NCBI RefSeq assembly: GCF_019038415.1
Contig: NZ_JAFKRG010000014.1
Location: 1-64,000, forward strand
DNA from: Synechococcus sp. CCY 9618
GTDB lineage: Bacteria; Cyanobacteriota; Cyanobacteriia; PCC-6307; Cyanobiaceae
Length of the DNA stretch: 64,000 bases
Reading direction: 5' to 3'
Shown: positions 52,133 to 61,173 of the stretch, one piece after another
Layout of the letters: every line of letters starts with the position of its first letter
How positions within the stretch are numbered: position 1 is the first letter of the stretch
Notes under the pieces: generated by a model
What the model was told of the DNA's origin: nothing
Databases searched by the model: none
What the model saw: the letters and a program-made list of their open reading frames with translations, nothing else
Made by a program: the position numbers and the translations under genes

Positions 52133-53686
52133 ATGCCCGGAACCCTCGCCATCGACCTGGGCAGCACCACCACCGTGGTCGCCTGGCAGGACTCCCGGGG
52201 CCCGGCCGCTCTGCTGCCCCTGCCCCCCTACAGCTGCAGCGATCCCTGTGTGGTCCCGAGCCTGCTCTGGCTGGAGTCGCCCGATGCCGAGCGGCCGCTG
52301 ATCGGCCGTCAGGTGCTGGATGCGGCCCTGGCTGACGGCGACCATCCGGGTCTGTGCCGGGATTTCAAGCGCCGCATCGGCGCCGAGGGGCCCGCGGCGG
52401 AAGGGGGCTGGCTCAGTGCCGAGCAGGCCGGATCCCTGCTGCTGGCAGGCCTGTGGCGGGCCCTGCCGGTGGAGCTGATGCCGGAGCGGCTGGTGCTCAC
52501 GGCACCGATCGAGACCTACCGGGGCTACAGGGCCTGGCTGCAGCGGGCCAGCCGGGATCTGGCGGTGCCGGAGCTGGCCCTGGTGGATGAACCCACTGCC
52601 GCCGCCATCGGGGCTGGGCTCCCCCCCGGCAGCCGGGTGCTGGTGGTGGACCTGGGCGGGGGCACCATCGACCTGTCCCTGGTGGCCCTGGAGGGTGGCC
52701 AGGGGCGGGCTGCGCCGATCGCCCAGCTGCTGCGCTTCGCAGGCCGGGATCTGGCCCGCAGCGGCCAGGCCCTGCGCTGCGCCCGGGTGATCGGCAAGGC
52801 GGGGCTGGCCCTGGGCGGCCGGGACATCGATCACTGGATCGCCGCCCAGCTCTGCCCGGACATCCCGGCCGACGGGGCCCTGCTGCGCGTCGCCGAGCAG
52901 ATCAAGTGCCAGCTCAGCGAGGCCCCTGAGGCCCGCCAGATCCTGGCCGGGCCAGGTTCCCTGCGGGACCTGCATCTGAGCCGGGAGGCCTTTGAGCGGC
53001 TGCTGGAGGAGCGGGGCCTGCTGCAGCAGCTCGATGGTCTGCTGGAGGCGGTGCTGGCCGCCGCCCGCCGGGAGGGTCTGGGCTTGGGCGACATCGATGC
53101 CCTGCTGCCGGTGGGGGGCAGCAGCCGGATTCCCCTGATCCGTCGCTGGCTGCAACGCCGCTGCCCGGGGGTGCCCCTGCGCGGGGAGCGGCCGGTGGAG
53201 GCCGTGGCCATGGGCGCCCTGGCTCTCACGCCCGGGGTGCGGGTGCGGGACGTGCTGGCCCGCGGCGTCTCCCTGCGCTGCTGGGACAAGCGCAGCGGCC
53301 GCCATCGCTGGCACCCCCTGTTCGTGGCCGGTCAGAGCTGGCCCACCGACCAGCCGCTGGAGCTGGTGCTGGCCTGCAGCCGCGATGGCCAGGACCAGCT
53401 CGAACTGGTGCTGGGTGAGCCCCTGCCGGAGGAGCGCTCGGAGGTGGTGTATGAGGCGGGCCTGCCGGTGCTGCGGGAGCGGCCGGCGGGGGCGGCGCCG
53501 GTGCGGCCCTGGCCCACGCCGCCGATGGCGATTCCGCTGGCCTCGCCGGGCCGGCGGGGGGTCGACCGGCTGCGGCTGCAGTTCCGCATCGATGCTGAAG
53601 CCCATCTGCTGGTGGAGATCAGCGACCTGGACACCACGGCCGGCGGGGAGACAGCCGTGACGCAGTGTCTGGGTCCGGTGCGCTGA
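52133..53686 (+). CDS. Hsp70 family protein without lid domain
   Basis: This 517-residue DnaK-like protein has an N-terminal ATPase domain showing LAIDLGSTTTVVAW (phosphate 1), ALVDEPTAAAIGAGL (connect 1), LVVDLGGGTIDLSLV (phosphate 2) and LLPVGGSSRIPLI (adenosine). The C-terminal part (about 365-515) is a shortened substrate-like beta region; the helical lid and the C-terminal EEVD-like tail of true DnaK are absent. It is shorter than DnaK (about 640) and represents a cyanobacterial specialised Hsp70-like. Upstream is divergent rpoZ; the same-strand gene for a membrane-anchored protein follows after 88 nt. Confidence 0.88.
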   Translation: MPGTLAIDLGSTTTVVAWQDSRGPAALLPLPPYSCSDPCVVPSLLWLESPDAERPLIGRQVLDAALADGDHPGLCRDFKRRIGAEGPAAEGGWLSAEQAGSLLLAGLWRALPVELMPERLVLTAPIETYRGYRAWLQRASRDLAVPELALVDEPTAAAIGAGLPPGSRVLVVDLGGGTIDLSLVALEGGQGRAAPIAQLLRFAGRDLARSGQALRCARVIGKAGLALGGRDIDHWIAAQLCPDIPADGALLRVAEQIKCQLSEAPEARQILAGPGSLRDLHLSREAFERLLEERGLLQQLDGLLEAVLAAARREGLGLGDIDALLPVGGSSRIPLIRRWLQRRCPGVPLRGERPVEAVAMGALALTPGVRVRDVLARGVSLRCWDKRSGRHRWHPLFVAGQSWPTDQPLELVLACSRDGQDQLELVLGEPLPEERSEVVYEAGLPVLRERPAGAAPVRPWPTPPMAIPLASPGRRGVDRLRLQFRIDAEAHLLVEISDLDTTAGGETAVTQCLGPVR

Positions 53687-53774
53687 GTGAGGCCCGCAAC
53701 CGACGCGCCATGGCCGCCGATCGGCGGTGGACGCCGCCCAGGCTGCCCCTGGCATCGGGCGATGGTCACCGTGA

Positions 53775-54641
53775 GTGCATACAAAGGAAAGGACACGCCT
53801 CCCTTCGCTCCCCTTGGCCATCCGCCGGCACAGACTGCCCCGCTTCTGGCTGGCCATCACCCTGGGTTCGGTCGCCGCCGCCATCGGCCTGGGCTACTGG
53901 TGGGAGCGGCAGCTTCCCCGACGCCTGGAGCAGGCCGCCGCCAACGGCCGACTGGACGACTGTCTGCGCTACAGCGAGCAGCTGGCGGCCCTCAGCTGGC
54001 TGCCGGGCCGCTCCCCCCTCGATCGTGGCCGCTGTCTGCGGGCCAAGGCCGACCAGCTCTGGAGCCAGGAGAACTGGGGTGAGGCCCTGCGCCTGCAGCG
54101 CCAGGTGATCAATTCCAGGGCCGGAACCCCTTCCGACCGGGAGCGGCTGGCCCGCTGGCAGCGCCAGCTGCGCTCGCTGGCCCGGACCCGTTTCCAGGCC
54201 GGCGATCTGCAGGGGGCTCTGGCCGCCCTGGCTCCCCTGGGGGAGGCGCGCAACGACGACGGCAGTGCCCTGGGCGACGATCTCCAGGTCATCTGGAACC
54301 GCAACCGGTCGCAGATGGAGAGGGCCACCATGCTGGTGAAGCAGCAGCGCTGGTGGGAAGCGCTCGACAGCCTCAACCGCATCGACCATCCCTGGTGGCG
54401 TCAGCAGAGCGAGCCCCTGCGCCAGCAGGTGAAACAGGGCCTGGAGCAGCTGAAGGGCCAGGACCGGGAGCACGACAGCCACGGCTCTCTGCCCCATACG
54501 GTGTCCGGCGAGAAGCTGGATGCCCTGGTCCAGCGCCGCATCGCCGCGGGGATGGACGAGTGGCAGGCGTTCCAGGAGGCCTGCCGGGAGCTGGGCGGGA
54601 AGGTGGTCGAGGCGGGCCCCGAAAGCGCCTGCCAGCGCTGA
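53775..54641 (+). CDS. Membrane-anchored TPR-like protein, unknown
   Basis: This protein of up to 288 residues has a single membrane helix near the N-terminus (FWLAITLGSVAAAIGLGYWW, about 24-43), followed by a soluble helical repeat region (RLEQAAANGRLDDCLRYSEQLAAL; EALRLQRQVIN; ALAALAPLGEARNDDG) resembling TPR or Sel1-type repeats. A C-terminal helix is EWQAFQEACRELGGKVVE. The GTG at 53775 is used; a TTG at 53814 downstream of AAAGGAAAGGA would remove the first 13 residues and is perhaps better placed. No family is recognised. It precedes ftrV by 17 nt. Confidence 0.65.
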   Translation: MHTKERTRLPSLPLAIRRHRLPRFWLAITLGSVAAAIGLGYWWERQLPRRLEQAAANGRLDDCLRYSEQLAALSWLPGRSPLDRGRCLRAKADQLWSQENWGEALRLQRQVINSRAGTPSDRERLARWQRQLRSLARTRFQAGDLQGALAALAPLGEARNDDGSALGDDLQVIWNRNRSQMERATMLVKQQRWWEALDSLNRIDHPWWRQQSEPLRQQVKQGLEQLKGQDREHDSHGSLPHTVSGEKLDALVQRRIAAGMDEWQAFQEACRELGGKVVEAGPESACQR

Positions 54642-54658
54642 AGGGGGCCCATGACAAG

Positions 54659-54904
54659 ATGGCCGCGCAGAGCGACCCGGTGGTCATGCAGCCAGGTGAT
54701 CAGGTGAGGGTGTGCAGCAGCGTGGTGGTCTACAACCATCCCCAGCACCGGGGTGAGGCCTTCGACATGGAAGGCCAGCAGGGGGAGGTGCTGAACGTCC
54801 TCAACGACTGGAAGGGACGGCCCATCAGCCCGACCCTGCCGGTGGTGGTGGTCTTCGGCAAGTTCCGGGCTCACTTCCGCGAGGATGAACTCGCCGCCCT
54901 CTGA
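54659..54904 (+). CDS. ftrV: Ferredoxin-thioredoxin reductase, variable chain
   Basis: This 81-residue beta-barrel subunit of ferredoxin-thioredoxin reductase supports the catalytic chain that passes electrons from ferredoxin to thioredoxin. Recognisable residues are QPGDQVRVCSSVVVYNHPQHRGEAFDMEGQQGEV, NVLNDWKGRPISPTLPVVVVFGKFRAHFREDEL. The ATG at 54659 is the family start. The catalytic chain (ftrC) is not in this window. The partner ferredoxin PetF is encoded at 44.1 kb and peroxiredoxin at 6.6 kb. Confidence 0.93.
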   Translation: MAAQSDPVVMQPGDQVRVCSSVVVYNHPQHRGEAFDMEGQQGEVLNVLNDWKGRPISPTLPVVVVFGKFRAHFREDELAAL

Positions 54905-54940
54905 TGCCGCCCACTGAAGCCGCCGTCTGAGGGCCTCAGC

Positions 54941-54982
54941 CTCAGTCCCGCAGCCTCAGTCCCGCAGCCTCAGTCCCGCAGC
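54941..54982 (-). repeat. 14-bp tandem repeat, three copies, at the end of pyrR
   Basis: CTCAGTCCCGCAGC is repeated three times exactly (54941-54954, 54955-54968, 54969-54982). The last copy encodes the pyrR C-terminus and its stop; the outer copies repeat the GGGACTGA stop context downstream, read on the minus strand. Confidence 0.9.
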
Positions 54983-55530
54983 AGGAAGACCCCCTCCTCG
55001 CCATCCACGGCCTGGAGGCAGAGCTGAATCGTCTCGTGACGGGCGGTCGGCACCACCCGACCGCAGAAATCCGGCTGGATCGGCAGTTCCCGGTGCCCCC
55101 GGTCGACCATCACCAGCAGCCGCACCCGCCGGGGGCGTCCCCAGGCCTGCAGGGCCTCCAGGGCGGCGCGCACCGTGCGTCCCGTGAAGATCACGTCGTC
55201 CACCAGCACCACCTGCCGCCCATCCACCGGCACCGGCAGCTGGGTGGCCTCCACGAGCCGGGTGCCGACCCGTTCCAGGTCGTCACGATGGAAGGTGGGA
55301 TCGAGGCTGCCGTGGGCGATCGGGTGGCCGCAGATGGCCTCCAGCCTTTCGGCCAGCACCCGCGCCAGGGCCACACCCCGGGTGGGGATCCCGAGCAGCA
55401 CCAGATCGCTGCTGTCGCCGGCGGCCTCCAGCACCTGGGAGGCGAGCCGGTCGAGGGTGCGGCCCAGATCCTGGGCAGAGAGCAGTTCCAGCCGGCCGCC
55501 GGGGGCCGGACCGGGGTGAGGCCTGGCCAT
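54970..55530 (-). CDS. pyrR: PyrR-type uracil phosphoribosyltransferase / regulator
   Basis: This 186-residue PRTase-fold protein has LVLLGIPTRGVALARVLAERL (about 43-63), HRDDLERVG, and the PRPP signature VVLVDDVIFTGRTVRAAL (about 107-124), followed by VRLLVMVDRGHRELPIQPDFCGRVVPTARHETIQL. PyrR proteins bind uridine nucleotides, some regulating pyr genes by RNA binding, and have weak uracil phosphoribosyltransferase activity; regulation here is not proven because no attenuator is recognised. The C-terminus falls inside a triple 14-bp repeat. It is divergent from gpmI with 110 nt between starts. Confidence 0.92.
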   Translation of the reverse strand: MARPHPGPAPGGRLELLSAQDLGRTLDRLASQVLEAAGDSSDLVLLGIPTRGVALARVLAERLEAICGHPIAHGSLDPTFHRDDLERVGTRLVEATQLPVPVDGRQVVLVDDVIFTGRTVRAALEALQAWGRPRRVRLLVMVDRGHRELPIQPDFCGRVVPTARHETIQLCLQAVDGEEGVFLLRD

Positions 55531-55640
55531 CAAAGGGTGTGGAGTGTAACCAAAGCCTGACGCATGCCGGGGCGACGAAGGCGTTCCCTGGGGCGGGCTG
55601 TAGGTTGGCCTTGCGATGAATCGTGCAGTATTTCTCTCGG

Positions 55641-57311
55641 GTGACAGCAGTTCCCTCCCAGAAGCAATCCACCAACGGCCACGCCGAACGCCTCTCCTGT
55701 GAGGCAGCCGCACCGGTCGCTCCGATGGTTCTGGCCATCCTGGATGGCTGGGGATACAGCCACGAGAAGGATCACAACGCGGTGAGAGCCGCCGACACCC
55801 CGGTGATGGATGCCCTGTGGCATGCCTACCCCCACACATTGATTGAAGCCAGCGGCGCGGCCGTGGGCCTGCCCGACCACCAGATGGGCAACTCGGAGGT
55901 CGGCCATCTCACCATCGGCTCCGGCCGGATCATCCGCCAGGAGCTGGTGCGGATCGGTCAGGCGGTGCGCAATGGCACCATCGCCGCCAACGCCGCCCTC
56001 AACGGCCTGGCCGACACCCTGCTGGCCAACGGCCGTCCGCTGCACCTGATCGGCCTCTGCTCCGATGGCGGCGTGCACAGCCACATCGAGCATCTGGGTG
56101 GGCTGCTGCGCTGGGCCGCCGGCCGTGGTCTGCGCGACGTGCGCGTGCATGTGATCACCGATGGCCGCGACACGGCGCCCCACGGCGGACCGGGCTTCGT
56201 CGCCAGGATCCAGACCCTGATTGACGAGGCGGGCGTGGGCCGCATCACCACGTTGTGCGGCCGCTACTGGGCCATGGATCGCGACCACCGCTGGGATCGC
56301 ACCGAGAAGGCCTACCGGCTGCTCACCGAGCCCGCCGACCTCTGTCCCTTCACCCCGGAGGAAGTGCTGCAGGGCTCCTACGCCGCCGGCATCACCGATG
56401 AATTTCTGGAGCCCGTGCGGCTCGCCGATGGTCTGCTGGAGGCCGGCGACGGCCTGGTCTGCTTCAACTTCCGCCCGGACCGGGTGCGCCAGCTGATGCG
56501 CGCCCTGGTGCTGCCGGAGTTCGACGGCTTCGAGCGGCAGCGGATCGACCCCCTGCATGTGGTCACCTTCACCCAGTACGAGCAGGGCCTGCCGGTGGCG
56601 GTGGCCTTCCCCCCCGAATCCCTCGACGGACTGCTGGGCCAGGTGGTCTCCGACCACGGCCTGCGCCAGTTCCGCACCGCCGAAACGGAGAAGTATCCCC
56701 ACGTCACCTATTTCATGAACGGGGGCATCGAGCAGGCCTTCCCCGGCGAGGACCGGCACCTGGTGCCCTCTCCCCGCGTCGCCACCTACGACCTGGCCCC
56801 GGCCATGTCGGCGGAGAAGCTCACCGACAGCTGCATCGCCGCGATCAACAAGGGGATCTACTCCCTGGTGGTGATCAACTACGCCAATCCCGACATGGTG
56901 GGCCACACCGGCCAGATGGAGGCGGCCACCAGCGCCATCGCCACCGTCGACCACTGCGTGGGCCGCCTGGTGGAGGCCACCACCCGCATGGGCGGCACCC
57001 TCCTGATCACCGCCGACCACGGCAACGCCGAGGTGATGCAGGGCCCTGATGGCCTCCCCTGGACCGCCCACACCACCAACCCGGTGCCCGTGATCCTGGT
57101 GGAAGGGGAGAAGCGCAAGCTGCCGGGCCATGGCAACGACGTGATCCTGAGGGAGCACGGGGGCCTGGCCGACATCGCCCCCACCCTGCTGGAGATCCTG
57201 GGCCTCCCCAAGCCCGCCCGCATGACCGGCACGTCCCTGGTGCTGCCTGCCGTCGTCGAGGTCGCCAGCGCCAGCGGCAGCGGACGCCTTGCCCAGACCC
57301 TGGGAGCCTGA
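55641..57311 (+). CDS. gpmI: 2,3-bisphosphoglycerate-independent phosphoglycerate mutase
   Basis: This roughly 556-residue alkaline phosphatase-superfamily enzyme interconverts 3- and 2-phosphoglycerate with two Mn ions. Motifs are [13 protein letters not shown] (metal Asp), the phospho-Ser loop [82 protein letters not shown], and [11 protein letters not shown]. The GTG at 55641 is chosen (VTAVPSQK); an upstream in-frame GTG at 55623 is possible. secG follows after 21 nt. Confidence 0.95.
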   Translation: MTAVPSQKQSTNGHAERLSCEAAAPVAPMVLAILDGWGYSHEKDHNAVRAADTPVMDALWHAYPHTLIEASGAAVGLPDHQMGNSEVGHLTIGSGRIIRQELVRIGQAVRNGTIAANAALNGLADTLLANGRPLHLIGLCSDGGVHSHIEHLGGLLRWAAGRGLRDVRVHVITDGRDTAPHGGPGFVARIQTLIDEAGVGRITTLCGRYWAMDRDHRWDRTEKAYRLLTEPADLCPFTPEEVLQGSYAAGITDEFLEPVRLADGLLEAGDGLVCFNFRPDRVRQLMRALVLPEFDGFERQRIDPLHVVTFTQYEQGLPVAVAFPPESLDGLLGQVVSDHGLRQFRTAETEKYPHVTYFMNGGIEQAFPGEDRHLVPSPRVATYDLAPAMSAEKLTDSCIAAINKGIYSLVVINYANPDMVGHTGQMEAATSAIATVDHCVGRLVEATTRMGGTLLITADHGNAEVMQGPDGLPWTAHTTNPVPVILVEGEKRKLPGHGNDVILREHGGLADIAPTLLEILGLPKPARMTGTSLVLPAVVEVASASGSGRLAQTLGA

Positions 57312-57332
57312 GCCGCCGGCTAGGCTCGCCCC

Positions 57333-57563
57333 ATGGTGAAGAACATCGTCTCCTCCCTCTGGATGCTCAGCGGCGCCCTGCTGATCATCAGTGTGCTGCT
57401 GCACAGCCCCAAGGGCGATGGCATGGGAGGGCTGGCCTCCAGCGGCGGCTCCATGTTCAGCAGCGCCCGCAGCGCCGAGAACACGCTCAACCGCATCACC
57501 TGGACCCTGCTGGTGCTGTTCCTCGGCCTGGCCACGGTGCTCAGCGCCGGCTGGCTGGGCTGA
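57333..57563 (+). CDS. secG: Preprotein translocase subunit SecG
   Basis: This 76-residue two-helix protein is SecG: helix one about 6-22 (VSSLWMLSGALLIISVLL), the conserved cytoplasmic loop HSPKGDGMGGLASSGGSMFSSARSAENTLNRITW, and helix two (LLVLFLGLATVLSAG). The loop GGxxSSGG is the family mark. It follows gpmI after 21 nt, the gpmI-secG order known from cyanobacteria, and precedes exported msrB. Confidence 0.95.
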   Translation: MVKNIVSSLWMLSGALLIISVLLHSPKGDGMGGLASSGGSMFSSARSAENTLNRITWTLLVLFLGLATVLSAGWLG

Positions 57564-57618
57564 ACCGCTCCGGGCCGCCTGCGCCGACCTGCCCAGCTTC
57601 CAACAAGGAGATCCGTCG

Positions 57619-58122
57619 ATGGAACGCCGCAACTTCCTGACCACCCTGCTGGCCCGGGTGGGCGCCCCCCTGGCGGCCCTGGTGCCCTTCCTGCCGGCGG
57701 CGCGGGCCGAGGCGGCCTCCAAGGCCGGCGATCCCGCCTGGAAGCTGAGCCCGGCGGAGTGGCGCAAGCGGCTCAGCCCCGCCGCCTACGCCGTGCTGCG
57801 CGATGAAGGCACCGAGCGGCCCAACAGCAGCCCGCTCAACAAGGAGAAGCGCAGCGGCACCTATGTGTGCGCCGGCTGCCGCCTGCCCCTGTTCAGCTCG
57901 AAGACCAAGTTCGAGAGCGGCACCGGCTGGCCCAGCTTCTGGCAGCCCCTGCCCAACGCGGTGGCCACCAAGACCGACTTCAAGCTGATCCTGCCCCGCA
58001 CCGAATACCACTGCCGCCGCTGCGGCGGCCACCAGGGCCACGTGTTCAACGACGGCCCGAAGCCCACCGGCAAGCGCTACTGCAACAACGGCGTCGCCCT
58101 GGCCTTCGTGCCGGGGGGCTGA
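57619..58122 (+). CDS. msrB: Peptide methionine (R)-S-oxide reductase, probably Tat-exported
   Basis: This 167-residue MsrB reduces the R-epimer of methionine sulfoxide. Structural zinc is bound by CAGC (about 84-87) and CRRC (about 132-135); the catalytic Cys lies in GKRYCNNGVALAFVP (C155), with HQGHVFNDGP conserved. The N-terminus MERRNFLTTLLARVGAPLAALVPFLPAARAEA is a twin-arginine signal (ERRNFL) with a hydrophobic core, predicting export folded through Tat to periplasm or lumen. It complements exported MsrA at 21.6 kb, which uses a Sec signal. Confidence 0.93.
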   Translation: MERRNFLTTLLARVGAPLAALVPFLPAARAEAASKAGDPAWKLSPAEWRKRLSPAAYAVLRDEGTERPNSSPLNKEKRSGTYVCAGCRLPLFSSKTKFESGTGWPSFWQPLPNAVATKTDFKLILPRTEYHCRRCGGHQGHVFNDGPKPTGKRYCNNGVALAFVPGG

Positions 58123-58175
58123 GGCCCGGGACGCGTGGCGCCTTCAATGGGATTGACCCTTGCGCCCGGTCTGCC

Positions 58176-58376
58176 GTGGATCCCTTTTCGGCCCTGGTGA
58201 TCGCCCTGGGGATTCCCCTGCTGCTGGTGGTGGGGGGCACCCTGCTGCTGGAGCAGCAACGGGGCAACCTGCCGGACTGGCTGCAGCGCCTTTCCCGCCG
58301 CGAGGCCCTGCTGTGGAACACCGGCGTGGGGCTGCTGATCGGCCTGGGGCTGCTGCGGTTTCTGCTGGGGCGCTGA
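58176..58376 (+). CDS. Small membrane protein (66 aa)
   Basis: This 66-residue protein has two hydrophobic helices (about 5-25, SALVIALGIPLLLVVGGTLLL, and about 47-65, NTGVGLLIGLGLLRFLLG) joined by a charged loop (EQQRGNLPDWLQRLSRREALL). Initiation is at GTG 58176. The regular codon use and two-helix pattern support a real gene, but I recognise no family. It sits between msrB and the efflux adaptor, 54 nt after msrB. Confidence 0.55.
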   Translation: MDPFSALVIALGIPLLLVVGGTLLLEQQRGNLPDWLQRLSRREALLWNTGVGLLIGLGLLRFLLGR

Positions 58377-58492
58377 GGGCCGGGGGCGTACACACCCGGT
58401 CACACCTCAGGCAGCGGTCGTCATTTCCCAGTCACAGATCCCGGGCAGGCTGAGGGCACTGGCCCCATCGCCTCACCGTGAAGCCTGTCTGA

Positions 58493-59887
58493 ATGCTGCA
58501 ATCCGACCTGCCCCGGATTCCGGTTCTGCCTCCGCCGCCTGAGCCGACCCGGCCCGGCCACCGGTGGGCGGGATCTTCCCGGTGGCTGATCGCCGGCGGA
58601 GCGCTGACGCTCTGCCTCGCCGGCGGCGGCTGGCTGCTCTTGCAGCAGGGTCAGCGCCGCGCCGCCCAGGCGGCCCTGGCCTCCCAGACCGTTGCGGTGG
58701 AGCGCAGCGACGTGACTCTCAAGGTGTCGGCCGCGGGTTCGATCCGCCCGACCACGCCGGTGAACATCAGCCCCAAGCAGCCGGGAAGGATCACAGCGCT
58801 GCTGGTGGATCAGGGGGATCGCGTCAAGGCCGGCCAGGTTCTGGCCCGCATGGACGACAGCAATCTGCGCGGCCCGCTGCTGAGGGCCCGGGGCAGCCTG
58901 GCGGCGGCGACGGCGAACCTGCGCAAGCTGGAGGCAGGCAACCGTTCCCAGGAGATCGAGGCGGCACGGCGCAATCTGCAGGCGGCGGTGGCCGACCAGA
59001 TCGCCGTCCGCTCCACCTACTCCAGCAATCGGCAGCTGTACGGATCCGGCGCCATTGCCCGGGTGGCCTTCGAGGCGAGCCGTTCTGCCTTCCTGGCCAG
59101 CGAGGCCCGGGTGCAGTCCCTGCAGGCGCAGCTGAATCTGCTGCAGGCGGGCAGCCGGCCCGAGGACATCGCCGCCGCCCGCGCCCAGGTGCTCCAGGCC
59201 CGGGGCGATCTGGTCACGATCCAGGCCCAGCAGGAGGACACGGTGATCCGGGCCCCCTTCGCCGGCGTCATCACCCAGAAGTACGCCGACGTGGGGGCCT
59301 TCGTCACGCCCACGACCTCGGCCAGTGCCACCAGCTCCGCCACCTCCTCCTCGATCCTGGCCCTGGCCAGCACCCTGGAGGCGGTGGCCAACGTGGCGGA
59401 GGTGGACGTGGGGGAGATCCGCCCCGGCCAGCCGGTGGAGCTGCAGGTGGATGCCTTCCCCCGGCAGGTGTTCAGGGGAACGGTGCGGCTGGTGGCACCG
59501 GAAGCGGTGGTGGAGCAGAACGTCACCAGCTTCCAGGTGCGGATCGGCCTGGCCGATGAGGGGGTGGGCACGCTCCGCTCCGGCATGAACCTCACGGCCA
59601 ACGTGGTGGTGGGCCGGCGGCCGGACGCTCTGCTGATTCCCACCCCGGCGATCGTCAGCGAGCGGGGTGGCACTGCAGTGATGGTGCCCGGAAACGACCG
59701 TGGGCCCCTGCTGCGGCCGGTGGAGGTGGGCGCCACGATCGGCGCCCGCACCGAGGTGCTGGCCGGGCTGAAGCAGGGGGATCGGGTCTACGTGTCCTCA
59801 CCCGGGGGCCGACGGCCCAACGATCGGCCGGTGACGTCCTCCTCCCCCTTCCAGCAGCCCCGGGGCCAGGGCCGGATGCCGCGCTGA
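58493..59887 (+). CDS. Periplasmic adaptor (membrane fusion protein, MacA/HlyD family)
   Basis: This 464-residue adaptor is anchored by one N-terminal helix (about 25-47) and has the lipoyl/barrel-hairpin plan. GSIRPTTPVNISPKQPGRITALLVDQGDRVKAGQVLARMD (about 75-115) is the first lipoyl half, followed by a coiled-coil hairpin (about 130-240) and ITQKYADVGAFVTP, then VANVAEVDVGEIRPGQPVELQVDAFP. A Ser/Thr-rich insert (TTSASATSSATSSS) is unusual. It overlaps the permease gene by one base (TGATG), forming a MacAB-like three-gene exporter. No TolC-type gene is adjacent. Confidence 0.88.
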   Translation: MLQSDLPRIPVLPPPPEPTRPGHRWAGSSRWLIAGGALTLCLAGGGWLLLQQGQRRAAQAALASQTVAVERSDVTLKVSAAGSIRPTTPVNISPKQPGRITALLVDQGDRVKAGQVLARMDDSNLRGPLLRARGSLAAATANLRKLEAGNRSQEIEAARRNLQAAVADQIAVRSTYSSNRQLYGSGAIARVAFEASRSAFLASEARVQSLQAQLNLLQAGSRPEDIAAARAQVLQARGDLVTIQAQQEDTVIRAPFAGVITQKYADVGAFVTPTTSASATSSATSSSILALASTLEAVANVAEVDVGEIRPGQPVELQVDAFPRQVFRGTVRLVAPEAVVEQNVTSFQVRIGLADEGVGTLRSGMNLTANVVVGRRPDALLIPTPAIVSERGGTAVMVPGNDRGPLLRPVEVGATIGARTEVLAGLKQGDRVYVSSPGGRRPNDRPVTSSSPFQQPRGQGRMPR

Positions 59888-61170
59888 TGCCAGCCCCTGT
59901 CCCACCGCTGGGTCGTCGCCGAGAGCGGGGCGGCGGCGACCTGGCCGAAACGGTGGCCCTGGCCTGGTCGTCGCTGCTGGCCAACCGGATGCGCTCGGCC
60001 CTCACCATGCTGGGGGTGATCATCGGCATCGCCGCCGTGATCAGCATGGTGACGATCGGCCGCGGCGCCCAGCAGCAGACCGAGAGCCAGCTGAAATCCC
60101 TCGGGTCCAACCTGATCTTCGTGCAGAGCGGCGTGGCGGCCGGCGGGGGGGCGGTCTCCCAGGGGGCGGGTTCGGCCACCACCCTGGTCTGGGAGGACGC
60201 CAAGGCCATCGCCGCGTCCTGCAGCGCCGTCGCCGCGGTGGCTCCAACCCTGTCCCAGCGCAGCCAGGTGGTGCTGGAGGAGCTCAACACCAACACCACC
60301 ATCGTGGGCAGCACCCCCGCCTATGAGACCGTGCGCGACTTCCTGCCCCTGACCGGGCGCTTCTTCAACGGCGTCGAACTCAACAAGGCCGCCCGGGTGG
60401 CGCTGCTGGGGCAGACGGTGGTCGACAGCCTCGGTGTGACGGCCCAGAGCGCACTCGATCGCACGATCCGCATCCGCGGTGAGAGCTTCACCGTGATCGG
60501 CACCCTGGAATACAAGGGCAGCACCGGCTTCCGGGATCAGGACGATCAGGTGCTGATTCCGCTCACCACCATGGCCTCCCGCATCGTCGGGGTGAACACC
60601 TCGGCGGGCGTCTCGGTGGAGAGCATCGCCGTGGCGGCGACGTCGGCTGGGAGCATGGATGCGGCGCAGTATCAGATCACCAATCTGCTGCGCTTGCGCC
60701 ACCGGATCGTGCCGCCCCGGGACGACGACTTCCGCATCCGCAACCAGGCGGATCTGGTCAATGCCTCCAACGCCGTGGCCAACGTGTTCACGGCACTGCT
60801 GGGGGGCGCCGCCGCCATCTCCCTGCTGGTGGGAGGCATCGGCATCATGAACATCATGCTGGTGTCGGTCACTGAACGCACCCGCGAGATCGGCATCCGC
60901 CGCGCCATCGGGGCCCGCTGCAGCGACATCCTGCGCCAGTTCCTGATCGAGTCCACCGTGCTGTCCCTGGCGGGAGGGCTGCTGGGCGTACTGCTCGGGG
61001 TGGGGGCGTCCCTGGCGATCAACGCCGCCTTCGGCTGGAGCGCGGGTGTCGCCATGGATGCGGTGGGCGGGTCACTGCTGTTCTGTCTGGTGATCGGTGT
61101 GTTCTTCGGGGCCTATCCGGCCAACAAGGCCGCCCAGCTCGATCCGATGACCTCCCTGCGGAGCGACTGA
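59887..61170 (+). CDS. ABC exporter permease (MacB-type, FtsX domain)
   Basis: This 427-residue permease without ATPase domain has TM1 about 38-60 (RSALTMLGVIIGIAAVISMVTI), a large MacB_PCD periplasmic domain (about 65-290), and three C-terminal helices with LLVGGIGIMNIMLVSVTERTREIGIRRAIGARCSDILRQFLIEST (coupling loop) and VIGVFFGAYPANKAAQLDPMTSLR. It corresponds to the membrane half of MacB-like or DevC-like exporters. Coupled to the adaptor upstream by one base, it is followed 3 nt later by the ATPase gene. Confidence 0.92.
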   Translation: MPAPVPPLGRRRERGGGDLAETVALAWSSLLANRMRSALTMLGVIIGIAAVISMVTIGRGAQQQTESQLKSLGSNLIFVQSGVAAGGGAVSQGAGSATTLVWEDAKAIAASCSAVAAVAPTLSQRSQVVLEELNTNTTIVGSTPAYETVRDFLPLTGRFFNGVELNKAARVALLGQTVVDSLGVTAQSALDRTIRIRGESFTVIGTLEYKGSTGFRDQDDQVLIPLTTMASRIVGVNTSAGVSVESIAVAATSAGSMDAAQYQITNLLRLRHRIVPPRDDDFRIRNQADLVNASNAVANVFTALLGGAAAISLLVGGIGIMNIMLVSVTERTREIGIRRAIGARCSDILRQFLIESTVLSLAGGLLGVLLGVGASLAINAAFGWSAGVAMDAVGGSLLFCLVIGVFFGAYPANKAAQLDPMTSLRSD

Positions 61171-61173
61171 GCC

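Noticed and set aside
48636-54982. CRISPR array from the 14-bp repeats near 48.6 and 54.9 kb
   Set aside because: Copies are directly adjacent without spacers, too short, and unrelated to each other; they are tandem duplications.
55530-57767. 745-residue minus-strand frame opposite gpmI and secG
   Set aside because: His/Gln/Gly-rich shadow translation of well conserved genes on the other strand.
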